A model generated the notes under the pieces. The model searched no databases, had not been told where the DNA came from, and saw nothing but the letters and a program-made list of their open reading frames with translations. A program made the position numbers and the translations under genes. 64,000 bases of DNA, from positions 7,626,001-7,690,000 of the forward strand of contig OX352774.1 of assembly GCA_947095535.1 (NCBI GenBank). The letters are read 5' to 3'. The DNA comes from Poecilobothrus nobilitatus (Eukaryota > Arthropoda > Insecta > Diptera > Dolichopodidae). Shown here one piece after another: positions 46,715 through 59,392 of the stretch (positions are counted from its first letter, which is position 1; each line of letters starts with the position of its first letter).

Positions 46715-47821
46715 AAAAAAAACACTGATTTAGAAACTGAAAAATATCTAATCTAAGTTTACTTCCTTTAACATTAAGGAATTATATATTTCCAGAATAT
46801 ATTTAATAATTGAAAAAAATTTCCTAAACAAAAAAAGGATATTATGAATAAAAATGCAATTAAAAATTTTTAAAAATTACTTAAAAGAATAAAACAGTTT
46901 TATAATGTAACAGTAGATGAATAATGTATCATAATTGGCACTACAAAAAATAACTTTAATTTATAAATCCAATATCATTTCAATTGCATTTTTGCATCCG
47001 GTTATCATTATATTATGTATTGTGAAAAGTTGAACAGTATAAATTTCAAAATAGTATACGTCCAATATACAGTCTTAAATTTTTATATCCATATTTTAAC
47101 TATTTATAGAAATTTTTAAGGAAATATTCTGTGAGTTAAAAAAAATACTATGGAAATTTTTTGATTATTTTTAAGATAAATTATATTTTAGTTTTTGTTT
47201 TAATTTTCGAATTTTTAATTTTTTGTTTATTTTTTTTTTCTATTTTTTTACGCCTTCTATTACAAATTGATTTTATGATTTTTTGATGACAATTAGATGA
47301 CAATTTGAAGTAATTAATTTATTAATTGTATAAACGAAAGCGTGTCATAATATTATCCTTTAGTATCTGTATGTACTTGACTGAATCTCGTATATATAAT
47401 ATTAATATTATATACAAACTAGAGGTCCTGTAGATGGGTCCTGTAGCTTTAGCTTAATTCCAAAAGAAAACAAAAAAATCATATGTAAATATGATTATAT
47501 ATGTTATCATATGTAAAAATACATATACATATGTTATATTATGTTAATGTAGATTTTGTAATAGAAAATCATATTCAAATATTATGTGTACTTGTGTTCA
47601 AAACTTAGCGGAATGTCGTAATACGTTGTGTGTGACTGAAAACTACTAAATTATAATTATAGATTTTGAAACAATCGTATAACCCTGATTTTCTATCCAA
47701 CACTATAACATCTCTTTCAAATTTTAATATACATTTCAACACAAAGATGTGATTTAAATTAAATCGAATGAAATACAGTCAAAAAGCAGTTAGTTTTTAA
47801 AGTTTAAATACTTTTTAACAT
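46715..47821. other. A/T-rich DNA without a recognisable gene
   Basis: There is no gene. A 22-bp A/T palindrome centred on 47403/47404 (TATATAATATTAATATTATA) and a cluster of ATATGTAAATA-type repeats at 47480-47540 are the only structure. Confidence 0.5.
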
Positions 47822-48525
47822 AATGTTTCAAAAATTTGCTTATTAATTTCACTCTGTCCGTCCGTCTGACACCGTTAAAGTTAGAGCAATAAAATTTAAA
47901 TAATGGATATGTCCCATAAAAGTTAATGTTGTAGAAAAATTTTTTTATATAGTCCCACCCACAGAACTACAGACCCTTAAAATTTGGAAAAGCCCTACTT
48001 TGAAATGTGAATATCTCAGGTTCTACTCAAAATTTTTTTAATCCGTTTTATAAGTCAATATCAATAGTATTTAAATTCACCGTTATGTGAAAGCAAAATT
48101 TTGTAATATTTTGCTTCGCTCATATCTTCGTAACACTTTTAAATAGAATGTTGAAATTTTGAAAGAGAAACTTCTTTCAGAATTGGGACAAAATATGTTA
48201 AAATTTTTTTAAATCTTCTCCTGTGTAAAAGCTATTAGTGCTCTAAAATTAAAAAATTACTATTTTTAGATACCTGTAGGTACAAATTTCGTCAAAGTAA
48301 AACGCAAAAGTTAAAGCATCATCATTATAATTTTACATATTGTGTTAACAACTTTTCTTAATTAATTATAGAGTTTCAATTGAAAAAAGGGTCTCTTAAT
48401 TTTTCCCAATTTTTTCTTACATATAAAATTTTAAGATAATTTTCAAATTTTGCCAATTAATTTTAAACTGTTTTTACTTTCTTTTGGAAAATACCACGTT
48501 CGTTTTACATTTTACCTTGTTATAC
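47822..48525 (+). repeat. Family A dispersed repeat, diverged, deletion near the 5' end
   Basis: It has TTTGCTTATTAATTTCACTC, TGTCCGTCCGTCTGACACCG (the TTTACAAAACTTCTA phrase is deleted here), AAAGCCCTAC, TTCACCGTTATGTGAAAGC, GATACCTGTAGGTACAAATT, and a closing TTCGTTTTACATTTTACC. Its start sequence matches that of the copy at 63690, so these two belong to one subfamily. Confidence 0.8.
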
Positions 48526-51500
48526 TTTTGTTTCGTCTAAAAGCTACGTTGATAACCTTATGATAACCTTGTTACGTTAATATTCGGAAGAATTGAAATT
48601 AAATATTATTAAAGATCAGTCACCAGATATATATAATTAATCAGACTAGAAAAGGGTTAATAACGCTCAGCTGGAAACATTGAAGAAACATTGGTGGTGA
48701 AAATGCTATTGAACAAAAAGTAACGCTAAAGAAATCATTTAAAAATCTTTCAATGCAAATGCTTTTTTTCCAAATGATTTTTAATGTTGACGTTTATTTT
48801 GGTAGCGCATTTATAATTTTTCAAAATTATATTATATTTTATACTAGATACTAGATTTTAAAAAATAAAATTAGACCTGTACTAAAATTATTTCAGGAAC
48901 TGAAATCTTTACAAAAAAATGCAAAATTAACCTCTCACCTTAAAGATTAAGATGCGAGGTTAATTTATTCAAGATTAATTCAAATTTCCAAAATAATAGT
49001 AACTATACTTATTATGATTTTAAGACTCTACCCATCACCCATAAAGATTACTACACTACTAATTTAAGTTGTATAATAATTAAGGATATGTCATATATCA
49101 TACAAATAATTTACCCTACTTATGGTAACAAGAAACTTTATTTTAATCTATAGGGTTTTTTCTTTTCTTTTAATCTCTGAACTCTTTTACTTTTTATACA
49201 ATTTTACTTTGCTATGATTAATCTTAAGATGATAACTCTAATATAGTGTGAATCCTATAATTTTCATCATAAAAAAGATGAACAAAAAACTGAAGACTAG
49301 TATAAGCTATTCTAATTGTTTTTAATTCCTTTTATGAGTCCAAAAAAATGTCATACTCTTCCGTTAATCCCTTATTTAGTAAACACAAAACAAAAAAAAA
49401 GAACTATAAAAAATTTAATAGATATAGGTATGATTTTTACTTTTTATTTTTAATTTTAACATAAAAAGAAAAGCTACTTTCGAAATAGACAAAAATTAGG
49501 AAAATACGGGTATATATAACATCCTTTTTTTTTATATAAAGACACAAAATCACATATTTGTAGCCCTACTTACCCATCACAAAAACAAAACAAAAAACGA
49601 AACAAAAAACTAAAAAGTGAAAAATGAGAAAAACAAATTTTGATCATAAATCTTTCTTCCCTTATGGTTATTTATGTGGGTTCTATTTAAAAGGACTCTA
49701 TAATAAAAGACTTGGGTACTGTTTTTTTTTGCTGAACATTTTTTAGTTTAATTTTGTTTTTTATATTTAAGTGAAATATTATTATATAATATTTAGGTAT
49801 ATAGATTTTTGTCCGTACTACCATTTTATATTTTACCAGTTTACCAAACACCGGTAAGAAATGCGAATAGTTTTAACCAAAAAAAAAAATAAATTTAAAT
49901 TTTGGTGTTATGTGAAAGAAAGCAGAACAGAAAACAGAATAAAATTAAAAAATTTCAGGACTGTATATTCATAATCCTAAAATTAGGTTACTATAGACAT
50001 ATTATGTAACTACTCTTATAAATAACATTATAAGTACATGTTTAAAAAGTATAAATGTTAAGCTTAAGTGTTTCTGATTTAGATATTCGTTAATTTTTTG
50101 AATTAAAATCTGATCTTAAATCTATGAAATAATTAACTATCAAGTTAAAAATAATAGATACAAACAAATTATTACAATCTGATTATCTTATACAAATGTT
50201 ATTAGGTATAAATTACAACATAAATTGTATAAGAATACAAAATAAAAAGTGGATCTGTATAAATAATACTAGCATACATAGGAGGTTAAACATGATACAG
50301 TATAATACTTATTGTTTTGGTATTCAGCAACCGATAATAGTAATGTTATATCTCGATCAAGTTTAAAACTAAGCTTGACAGTGTACTCTTTTTATTCATC
50401 CACTATCTAAAAATTTACTCATTGCTTTATTTTATTGATATCTTTTCTTATTTTTTTTTCTTCCTCCTATTACCCTATTTGTGATTTAAATTTAAATTAA
50501 AATGATTTATTTATCAGCACCTGTGATAAACAATCGTCTCATGGAATTTCAGTGCCTAGATGTAAGGATATTCGGCTTTTCTTTCTACCAAACAACAACA
50601 CAAATAATACTAGAAATGTATTCCTTCAAAGTGTTGCTATCTTACAACAAATGTATTGATTGATTCTTTTACCATTTTTCTGGTAAATTCATATAAAAGA
50701 TTTGTTCACTTAGTGTGCTGACGTACCCAGATCTTCTTTTATTTACTCTTCCATCGACCAAAAATTTTCCCAATTATTCTCCCCTTCTGAGAATGTTTCT
50801 GAAATATCTCAGCTATGACTGACTGATACCTTTCATAGGTAAGCTAATCTACTTTATATTTTCTTATAATTTCAAAATACCCTCGAAAAATTTTAAAGTT
50901 ACTTAAGTATCTTTTAAGTATCTTAAATTACATATAAGTAATCAAGATATTAAATACCTACTGCAATTATTACTAACACTTTCTTCTGTTTTTCTGTGAA
51001 TTAAATGCGGTTTCTTCAACCCCAAATAAATTTCCCATTATAAAGAAAATGTTAAAAAATTGTACATATCTCTTAAATAGGTAATTTTTATTTTTATATT
51101 TTATTTTATTTTATTTGTTGTTCTTTTTGAATTTTAGTTTTCTTATGATGGTACTTCAAATATCCTTAACATTTGAAACAAAAGAAAAATGAAAATGTTG
51201 TCTGCATACAATTCTTATAAAGGTATTGTATACCTCTTCAAAGAATCATGATGAATTCAAATGATAAATTATGATAAATACAACATTTTTATCTATACAA
51301 CATATACAATACTACAATTTACAATAATTGTTCTAAGCATCTTCAATTTTCCTCCCATATCAAGTTAACAAAAAAAATTACATGATTTTTTTTCTTTATT
51401 TTTTCTCAATTTTTATTGAGTCTGTTCTTAATATCAAAGAATAATTGAGACTATGATAGATCGAAGGGATTTATAATGGCATCATTTGGTATAAAAATTG

Positions 51501-52571
51501 ACCATAAAAAAAAATTTCTCAAAATATAATAATAATAATAAGTCCTTGAATATGATTTGAGATATATGATGGAAATGTCGTAGTAACGAGAAAAAATCGT
51601 TATTTTGTAAAAATTGGCTAAGTTGATCCTAGTGCATTGTCTTTTTATTTTGTTTTTTTTGAAATTTTTCATATCTTTCGAGTAAATGATTAAATATCAA
51701 ATAATTCATTCATACCATTGTAATCTTTAGTAAACACGATTGTTGCGCAAAACCAATTTACTTTTTCACACAAAGATCACCGTAAAAAAAATTGTATCTT
51801 ATTTCAAATAAAGATAAAATTTATCTTAAAATTTATATTTTAGTATTTCTATTATTCTATATTAACTTCAAATTTAATCTAATTAAAGACTCAGAAAACG
51901 TGCTAGAGAAACGTATATGAATTAGACTGACTCATGACAGCACTTTCATTTATAAGCACTGTAACATTTATTACATGCCTAAGACTTTAGCATCCTAGTA
52001 TATTGTTAATTAACTATTGATGAACTAAAAACCTAAAACCATTACTCTAAAATATTTAATGATGAATTCAGTTACTAAAATAATAATTAATCAAAAGTAA
52101 AATAGAAATAGAAAAGGGGCTAATAGAACTAACTGTTTATTAAAACGAAATTAAATTTAAATACAGTGTCATTTGGAATAATAAATGATTTGCTTCTTCT
52201 CACTTTAAGTTCAGATCTGAACAGCACATTATAAGTTTAAATATTTCCAAAAATCATACAACTTTTCAGAACTATTTACTTTTAATTATATATGGCATAA
52301 TTAGAAATTAAAGACGTTACAAAATTTTCAACTTTCTAATGTGTCTAATGCCTTCCTCTCCCACTTTAAAATTTGAAGACAACAGATTCTGATGCCACAA
52401 TTTAGTTCAGCTAACGAATTTAAATATTATTTTGAAAAACCAGATTTTGATACTCCATTGTAGTCACTAAATAGTGAATTCTAATCACACTTTTCACTTT
52501 GCACTTAATACAGATTATTCAGATTAGAATCTTAATCTTAGATCTTGAAAACTTATTTCTAGATAATAAAA
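48526..52571. other. A/T-rich DNA without a recognisable gene
   Basis: About 4 kb holds no supported gene or dispersed repeat. The frame at 51451-51672 (minus) is K/N/Y/I-rich and unrecognised. Confidence 0.5.
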
Positions 52572-52573
52572 TA

Positions 52574-52604
52574 AAGGGTCTTTCAAATTGAGTTTTCAAA
52601 AGTA
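52574..52604 (+). repeat. mariner terminal inverted repeat, 3' side
   Basis: TTTCAAATTGAGTTTTCAAA is shared exactly with the opposite end; the outer six bases differ at a few positions. It is preceded by TA. Confidence 0.93.
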
Positions 52605-52652
52605 AATAATTAAAAGACTTAGAGTTGGAATGGAAACTGGAAAAATTTTTAT

Positions 52653-53737
52653 TTATTTTTGAAGTACAATGTTTGCCATTTTTATTCTGAAAATGGTATC
52701 TTCCATGTGACCATCTCTTGCGTCTCTACAGTACCTGATTCTTTTATCACAATTTTCGGTCACATTCTGGCATAGTTCTCTGGCATAGTTCTGGGGCTCT
52801 TACCTATAACTCGAATAATTTCTGCTTTCAATGTTTCAACGTTTCGAGGATTATCTTTGTCGACCTGTCCTTTCATATAGCCCCAGAAAAAAAAGTGTAA
52901 TGGTGTCAAATTGCAGGATTTTGAAGACCAATTCACGTCACCGAATTTGGAAATAACACGAGCTGAAAACTTTGTATGCATTAATTGCAGTGTTTCTTTG
53001 GCTGTATGATACGTAATTCTCATCTTGTTGAAACCACATGTCCTCAGTATCAATATTTTCCAGTTTTGGCCATAAAAACGTTGTCATCATGTCCCGATAT
53101 CTGGTACCGTTAACGGTTATGGCACTTCCAGCATCATTTTAGAAAAAGTACGGACCAATCACACCACCAGACAACAATTCGCACCAAACAGTGACTCCTT
53201 TGTGAATGCGTTGGCTTCTCTTGGATCACGCGAGGTTTTCCTCTCCCCAAATACGGCAGTCTTGTTTATTAACGTAGCCACTAATCTCGAAATGTGGTTC
53301 GTCCGAAAAGATGATTTTTTTGTTTTAAATCGTCGTTTAGTTCCAGTATCAAATTGGCAAAGTCCCGAAGCATGGAATGATCTTGTGGCAGCAATTCTTG
53401 TGTCAATTGAACTTTGTAGGCCTTCAACGCTAAATTTTTGTGCATAATTCGCCATACAGTTGACTCAGAAAGTCCCAGGTGTTGTGAACGTCGGGAAATT
53501 GACATGGTCGAGTCAGCTGTAACACTATCACTCACAGCACCAATATTTTCTTGTGAACGACCGGCACGAGCATACTGATGTCTTTCACGATCTTGTACTG
53601 CACCAGTTTCTTGAAATTTCTGCACAATATTATCAATTTGCTGCTCAGTTGGACGATTATGTCGACCAGACCAGAACGACATTTTCATAAAATAATTCAA
53701 TAATTTCAACACGGTGTTGTAATGTATACGACTCCAT
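52653..53737 (-). pseudogene. Broken mariner transposase
   Basis: The likely original start is the ATG at 53737 (MESYTLQHRVEIIELFYENV), the usual N-terminus of this insect transposase family. The frame then shifts into the 143-residue reading that ends at 53281, which holds the helix-turn-helix part (ISRRSQHLGLSESTVWRIM). A one-base change in the T7 run at 53315-53321 moves the frame to FSDEPHF, where the first catalytic Asp codon is 53301-53303. In-frame stops occur at 53226-53228 (TGA) and 53139-53141 (TAA). The second Asp lies in WFQQD (53022-53024), followed by another one-base shift. The third catalytic position, in LTPLHFFFWG, is His (codon 52895-52897) where Asp is expected. A 13-bp tandem duplication at 52767-52792 shifts the C-terminus again. 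Allowing for the one-base shift, 41 residues separate the second Asp from that His, as in the DD41D (rosa-type) mariners. It cannot encode an active enzyme. Confidence 0.9.
52767..52792. repeat. 13-bp tandem duplication inside the transposase pseudogene
   Basis: CTGGCATAGTTCT occurs twice in direct succession. Thirteen is not a multiple of three, so the duplication changes the reading frame near the C-terminus. Confidence 0.95.
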
Positions 53738-53820
53738 TTTTATAAATGGCAAACTTTCAACTGTCAAAATGACATATAATATGGGTGCGTTCAATGTTTG
53801 AAGTGTATTACACAGGCGTC

Positions 53821-53851
53821 TACTTTTGAAAACTCAATTTGAAAGGCCCCA
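53821..53851 (-). repeat. mariner terminal inverted repeat, 5' side
   Basis: This is the inverted partner of 52574-52604, followed by the TA target dinucleotide. It lies upstream of the transposase start. Confidence 0.93.
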
Positions 53852-53853
53852 TA

Positions 53854-56800
53854 AAACCGAAAATGTAACAAATTTGTTATATAATTACTCCTAATTTTTA
53901 TTGTAGAACTAATTGTAACTTTTAGTTAGACTCATTGAAGTAGTTTAGACATAATAGGAGTTCATACTAATGTATTAATTGAAAATGTTAGATTAGTTTA
54001 AACCAAAATTATTTCCTTCAAAAAGGAGACAGAGATTCTACCCTATGAAAAAAGTAAAAAAAATATAAAATTGTTTTTTTAATTAATCTAAGAATTGATT
54101 TTCATTTTTAGAAACTCATTTCTAAATATACCGAGTTTTATATTCACATGATCCAATTAATCATTATACACTGTATAACTCAAGCAATTAGAAGCATTTA
54201 GATCTTTATCGAAGCAATTGACTAGTATTAGACGGTTTAACTTTAAAAAACAAACCAAAACAAAAACATAAAATGGTAGAATTTTTATGTTAACATTTGT
54301 TAAGTTAAAAATTACAAAAAGTAAAAATAACATGCAATACTATAAAAACAAAAATAAAAAACATGTAATTACCACTTTATATCATACAATCTTTATCTTA
54401 CTGATCTGATCAATTATTTATGCTAAAATATATTTGAGACTTGCTAAAAATTTTAAATCACAAAATTACTTTTATGTTTAAATTTTTGTTCACATTTAAA
54501 GTTTTTTTTTGTTTTGTTTTTTATTTTTTTTCTTTTCTTTAATTTTCAATATAAGTTTATTTTTCGACCTTTTTTTTTGCTTGAAATTTATAAAAAAGAA
54601 AAATATTAAAAAACAATTTGCATTTTATTTCCTTCTACTCTCTACTGTTCCTTACTAGATTTAAATATTATTGAAAATATTTTTTTTTTTTAAATAAACT
54701 AAATAAAATGTTTACCGTTATTATAATAACTGTATTTATTGTATTTTACCTTTAGAGATTCAACTTTTCGAGTCCGAATTCAACTTTTCGAGTCCGTGAC
54801 TTTGTTTTTCCAGTATTTCGGTTTTCTTACCAGCTTTTCCGGTATTTGACACCCCCTTCAGTTTAAGGTGGTATAAAGTGCCTGGTCAACAGTACAAGCC
54901 ATGTTACAATATTTTGAAAGAACATAAACACAAAAAAAACATTACTGTGGGTATAAAACTTGGAGCACAAAATCGGGGCTTAAATAATTTGGTTTGCAGG
55001 GGTTTGGAGGAGGTATATACGTAATATATTATATTATACATAATTTATTTCATATTTGAAAGTTATATAAAGTCAAATTTAGTCTTATGACATTTTTCTT
55101 TATTTTAGATCATCGATGAGTTTTTGTTTCTTCCCGATAATTTACAGTTATAAAATACATGGATATTATAACACTGAGGTATATAACCTATAATATTAGA
55201 CTTCTATATAAAGCTTGTTCAAATATCTGTAAATGAACTTTGGGTTGTTAAACAATCGCTAACTTCTTATTTTGCAAGTGGGACGTATCTATCAATAACA
55301 ATCTAACTAAAAAAAAAATAATTTAAACAACTTGTATTATACGCTTGCTTTTATTATGACATCATTGAATTTATGACATTAATTTTCACTTTATGGTAAA
55401 AAAACGGATTACTAAACTTTATTTGAAAGGATGACAAACAAATTGAAAATATAAAGCTAATCATTTATTCTTACAATTTGGATAACGCAAGCTTATTGAT
55501 ATATTTGAAGAAACACAATAAAATGAATAAAAACCTAAAAGGAATGTCAAAATTAGAACTAAGAAGAGAGCAAGAAAAAGAATTTGTATTGAACGCTTAT
55601 TTCTATTTTAGAGTACTTCTAATTTTTCAATTGTAAATTAAATTTTTAAATTATACTATAATATCCTTAGATACAAGCAAATTCTAGTGATAACAGCTTA
55701 GGAAAAACTCCTAGCTCTAATACTAGCACAGAATTTAATACATCAATTTTAAACCAAAAAATATCTATACTTAGGATTTACGTCAACTTTAATTTAAATG
55801 ATAATTGGACATAAATGTACTTCGGCAACAAGTGACACTTATATATTTTTTTGTTGATTATTTTAACAAATCTACTTATACAATATAATCTGGCCTGCAT
55901 TAAGATATTGTGCTAAATAGAATTTAAGAATCACTATACCGCTTTAAAAAAAAAAACACTTTATATTCTTATTATAAATGTCTTTTTCTATCTTCAAAAA
56001 GGAAAAAAGAAAATATTTTGAGAAAAACTTTAGGCAAAATAAGAAAAACAAATTTGAAAAAAAATTTTTTTTTCTTTTTTTTTTTTTTTAATTTCAACGC
56101 AATTTTCAGTTTTCACATATTATTATACACACGACAAATCTACCAAAAAAAAAAAGAAAACAGTCGTATACCCAAAGTACTTATAATTCCATCTTATGAC
56201 AAAATTAAACGCATTGAATTCTTGAAATTTTTTTATTCAAATAAATTGAAGAAAAAAAAAAGTAAAAAAATAAGGAAAAAATGAAGAAAAAAAAATAAAA
56301 CATTTTCAATTCTAATTTTGTTGTATTTTGCCTTTCAATTGTATCCGTGAAATGTCCTTAAGGGCATTTTACCGCTTTTATTGTTAACTTTAACAAATAA
56401 TGGAAATACAACAAAAAAAAAAAACAATAAAAAAATAAAAAATTGTCGGGTCTAAATTGCTACTACTGAAAAACCTTGAAACCAAAAAAAAAAAAAAACA
56501 GAGCAAGAAACAACAACACAACAAAAAAAAGCCAAGTGAAAATCGTTTTTTTAATCTTTTTGAATAAATTTTTTAAAAACTTTTTCTTGATCCCTCTCTT
56601 TACATTTTATTAAATTTTTTCCTATTTAATTTTTTTGTTTTTTTATTTTTTTTTTTTTCGTTTTCTTACATATAAAAATTTTTTTCGGGCATTCGTTTTT
56701 TAATATTAATACACGTATTATTGTATTTACCTTTCCTTATAGAGTTGTTATGTTTTTTTTTTCTTTTACTTTCCATATTTTACTTTTGAATCGAATTTAG

Positions 56801-59070
56801 AACTTAAAATTTTCAAAAAAAAACAAAAAAGTGTTCCGGGACTGTCAAATTCAAATATAAAAAAATAAAAGCAAAAAATAAAAGAATCAAAAAAAAGGAA
56901 ATTTAATACATTTTTCTTTTTTCTTTCCTCATTTTCTAAAAAATCTCTAAATGCTCTTTATAATATTCTAAATTTAGAATAAATTCAATATTTTCAAGTC
57001 TTTGAAGCCGCTCTTCTTGGAAAATATTTTTGAAATAAGATTCTTAATATAGATTAATATCTGGAAGTTTGGTATGGAAACATTAAGCCGCAACATCTTG
57101 AGACAAAGGATTAATGTTATCTTTTCACAAGAACATGGGATATGACAAGGGTATCTATATGCACCTAAGTAGAACTACTATGTACAGCAGGCGGATTACC
57201 TGTTTAAACAAATATTTAAAAGAAAATATTATAAACCAAACAAATTGCTTTAATTTAAAGCTACTCTGAGGTCTGAGTCCGAATTAACATACGTACTATA
57301 TATATCTTTTCAAAGATCAATGGGATGAAGAAAAGAAGCTATCTTGCTACAGAAACTTTTCGTAAACGCTACACAAAGACATGAGACAATACTTTACAAC
57401 TACACACCGAAATTTAACAACTTAACAACAACAGCAAGCCATTTGCTTTTTTAGGGAAGTACTTAAAACAGAATAAAAACCAAAAATTTAGTTTAATTAG
57501 AGAACTGAAGTCGAATGAATATACGTATACATTTTTTTAAAGATCAAAAACTCCTTCTTATTTATGTCAAAACTTTCTCAATTTTTTTCACATTCTTATT
57601 GATGGTGTAAAATTCTGTTTGAACTACAAGTGCATCTTGGGAAACATACAGATTTTTCAGAATTTTTCCCTATCAACTATTACATAAGACAATTTTTAAT
57701 GCATGTGGCCAAATCTTCTTTATGAAATTTTTAGCATCTGGTACACGAAATCTCGTTTTTATTCTTAAACTTCCCTTTCTAAAATGACTCCTAATTATTT
57801 GTCACACATACATAATATGTCAATAACAAAACGTATAAATTAGTGGGTGCTACAACCCCCGCTAATCCAATTATTGAAGAAATTTTGAAAATCGAGATTA
57901 TGTACCGATTCCAAATTTTTTACTTATAGGATACTCCTAAAGAGTGTGGCGCTTAATAGTCTAAGCTTTAGTTTTTAAGTGCATTATTCCTTAAATTATG
58001 AAACACAAAAATCAATTTAAGAATTTTGTTTTTATTGATGTAGACAGAATATTATATTTATTATTATCTTCTAACGAGACTTGAACCTATAGTTGTTTGG
58101 TTTACTGTTTCTTTTCTCACAAGTTTTATCATACATTTAATAAAATGAAAATTATTACTATACTAAATTAAATTTATTAAAATGTGAAATTTTTTATCAA
58201 TTAAAAACCGATAACTAACAATTATCTACAACGATTAAAAACTGATAGATACTGGAAATTAAAATAAGACCCTATTCCACTTTTTATTTTTTTAAATACA
58301 TTCATGTGCTTCAAAATTACCATATTATATATTTATATATGTATATAACAAAATAATCCTGATTTTCTTTAATCAAACCTTCTCATAAAAATTTAGTTAT
58401 TGATAAAAAAAAAAATAAAATTGACCAGAAGGAAATTCCACAAAAGCTAATCCCTAAAAAGGATATTGGGTTTAAACAAAAAAAAAATAAAAAGAAACTT
58501 TTTTAAATGTTTGTGCATATGTGTAAATGGATGTTTGTAAACAAGTAGAGTTTTTTATACGTATATAATACTGTACCGAAATATTTTCGATTTAAAACTT
58601 ACTGAGGTTTTTTTTTTAATCTTCTAAAGATAATTGTCTGTCTGAAGCTTTATAATGAATAATATAGTACTATAGGTATTATTTTTATTCTCCACTCTTT
58701 AATTTCAATCAAAGCCTGTAGAAACAGAAATTTTTTTTTGTCGTTATTATAATAATATAATTTTATTTTTATACAAAATGGAACTTCTTAATAGATTACC
58801 CTACAAACTCTACAAACTTTTCTGATTTTTTAATAATTGACTGATATACAAAATTGGACCAATTTCAGTTGGAAAGATCAAATCCGATTTAGAAAAACAC
58901 AACATTAATTTGTGAATGAGCAGCGGACATTATAGTGTACTAGAAAGAAAAAAACTTATATTTTGTAGAGGAAGAAAAAATAATTTTATTTACTGATAAG
59001 GAAGTTCGATTACTTCAAGTAGATAATGAGTTGAAGCGTATTTCTTGTTTGAAAAAATTTAATTTGAGTT
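53854..59070. other. Homopolymer-dense A/T-rich DNA without a recognisable gene
   Basis: About 5 kb holds no supported gene. The frame at 56018-56284 (plus) is a reading of A and T runs. A G+C-richer patch with a 20-bp tandem duplication lies at 54759-54915. Dense A and T runs span 54480-56900. Confidence 0.5.
54759..54798. repeat. 20-bp tandem duplication
   Basis: ATTCAACTTTTCGAGTCCG occurs twice in succession with one changed base at the join. The next 120 bp (to about 54915) are also less A/T-rich than their surroundings. Confidence 0.85.
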
Positions 59071-59392
59071 CAAGTTATATCATGCAGGAAGGTGTTATAT
59101 ACTACTGCATGTTGTAATCCACTGATGGCCCGGACTGTGTGGTAAATATTAATTATATTAATAATGGGTAATAATAGTAATAATAGCTGCTTCAGTAACA
59201 GTGAGATGGCCTTCAATAATTACCTCATACAGGAAGGGGTTATGTACTACTGCATTTTATAACTGTTGTAATAGCTATTGTCACTATTTATTAAAATAGT
59301 AATAATAATAGACTGAACAATGGGATTCATTGTTTCTTGACAATCCCACTCTTGGTGTCTTTAGAAGATTTCCACCTTCCTTAAGGAAAAAA
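59071..59392 (+). mobile_element. SINE family 2, headless copy with duplicated module
   Basis: The tRNA-like head is absent. The module CATGCAGGAAGGTGTTATAT...ACTGCATG occurs at about 59081 and again, diverged, at about 59227 (CATACAGGAAGGGGTTATG). Two TAA-rich tracts, a GGATTCATTGTTTCTTG block and the 3' end TTAGAAGATTTCCACCTTCC plus an A tail follow. The last block matches 6411-6450 and the minus-strand copy near 39030. Confidence 0.8.

Larger units (their letters stand above)
52574..53851 (-). mobile_element. Complete but inactive mariner element (1278 bp), DD41D-like
   Basis: Both ends are present. The left TIR AAGGGTCTTTCAAATTGAGT..AAAAGTA and the right TIR (reverse complement TGGGGCCTTTCAAATTGAGT..AAAAGTA) match over about 31 bp with four differences near the tips. 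TA dinucleotides flank the element (52572-52573 and 53852-53853), the diagnostic Tc1/mariner target duplication. The length is typical for mariner. The single gene runs on the minus strand and is broken. The fixed length and intact ends show insertion as a full autonomous-size copy followed by point decay. Confidence 0.95.

Noticed and set aside
47393..47414. 22-bp palindrome as a regulatory operator
   Set aside because: It consists only of A and T in a TA-rich context, where such palindromes arise easily.
53202..53447. 81-codon plus-strand frame
   Set aside because: It is the antisense shadow of the mariner transposase remnant on the minus strand.
53159..53455. 98-codon minus-strand frame as a separate protein
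   Set aside because: It is an alternative frame of the same transposase. The catalytic FSDEPHF reading is in another frame.
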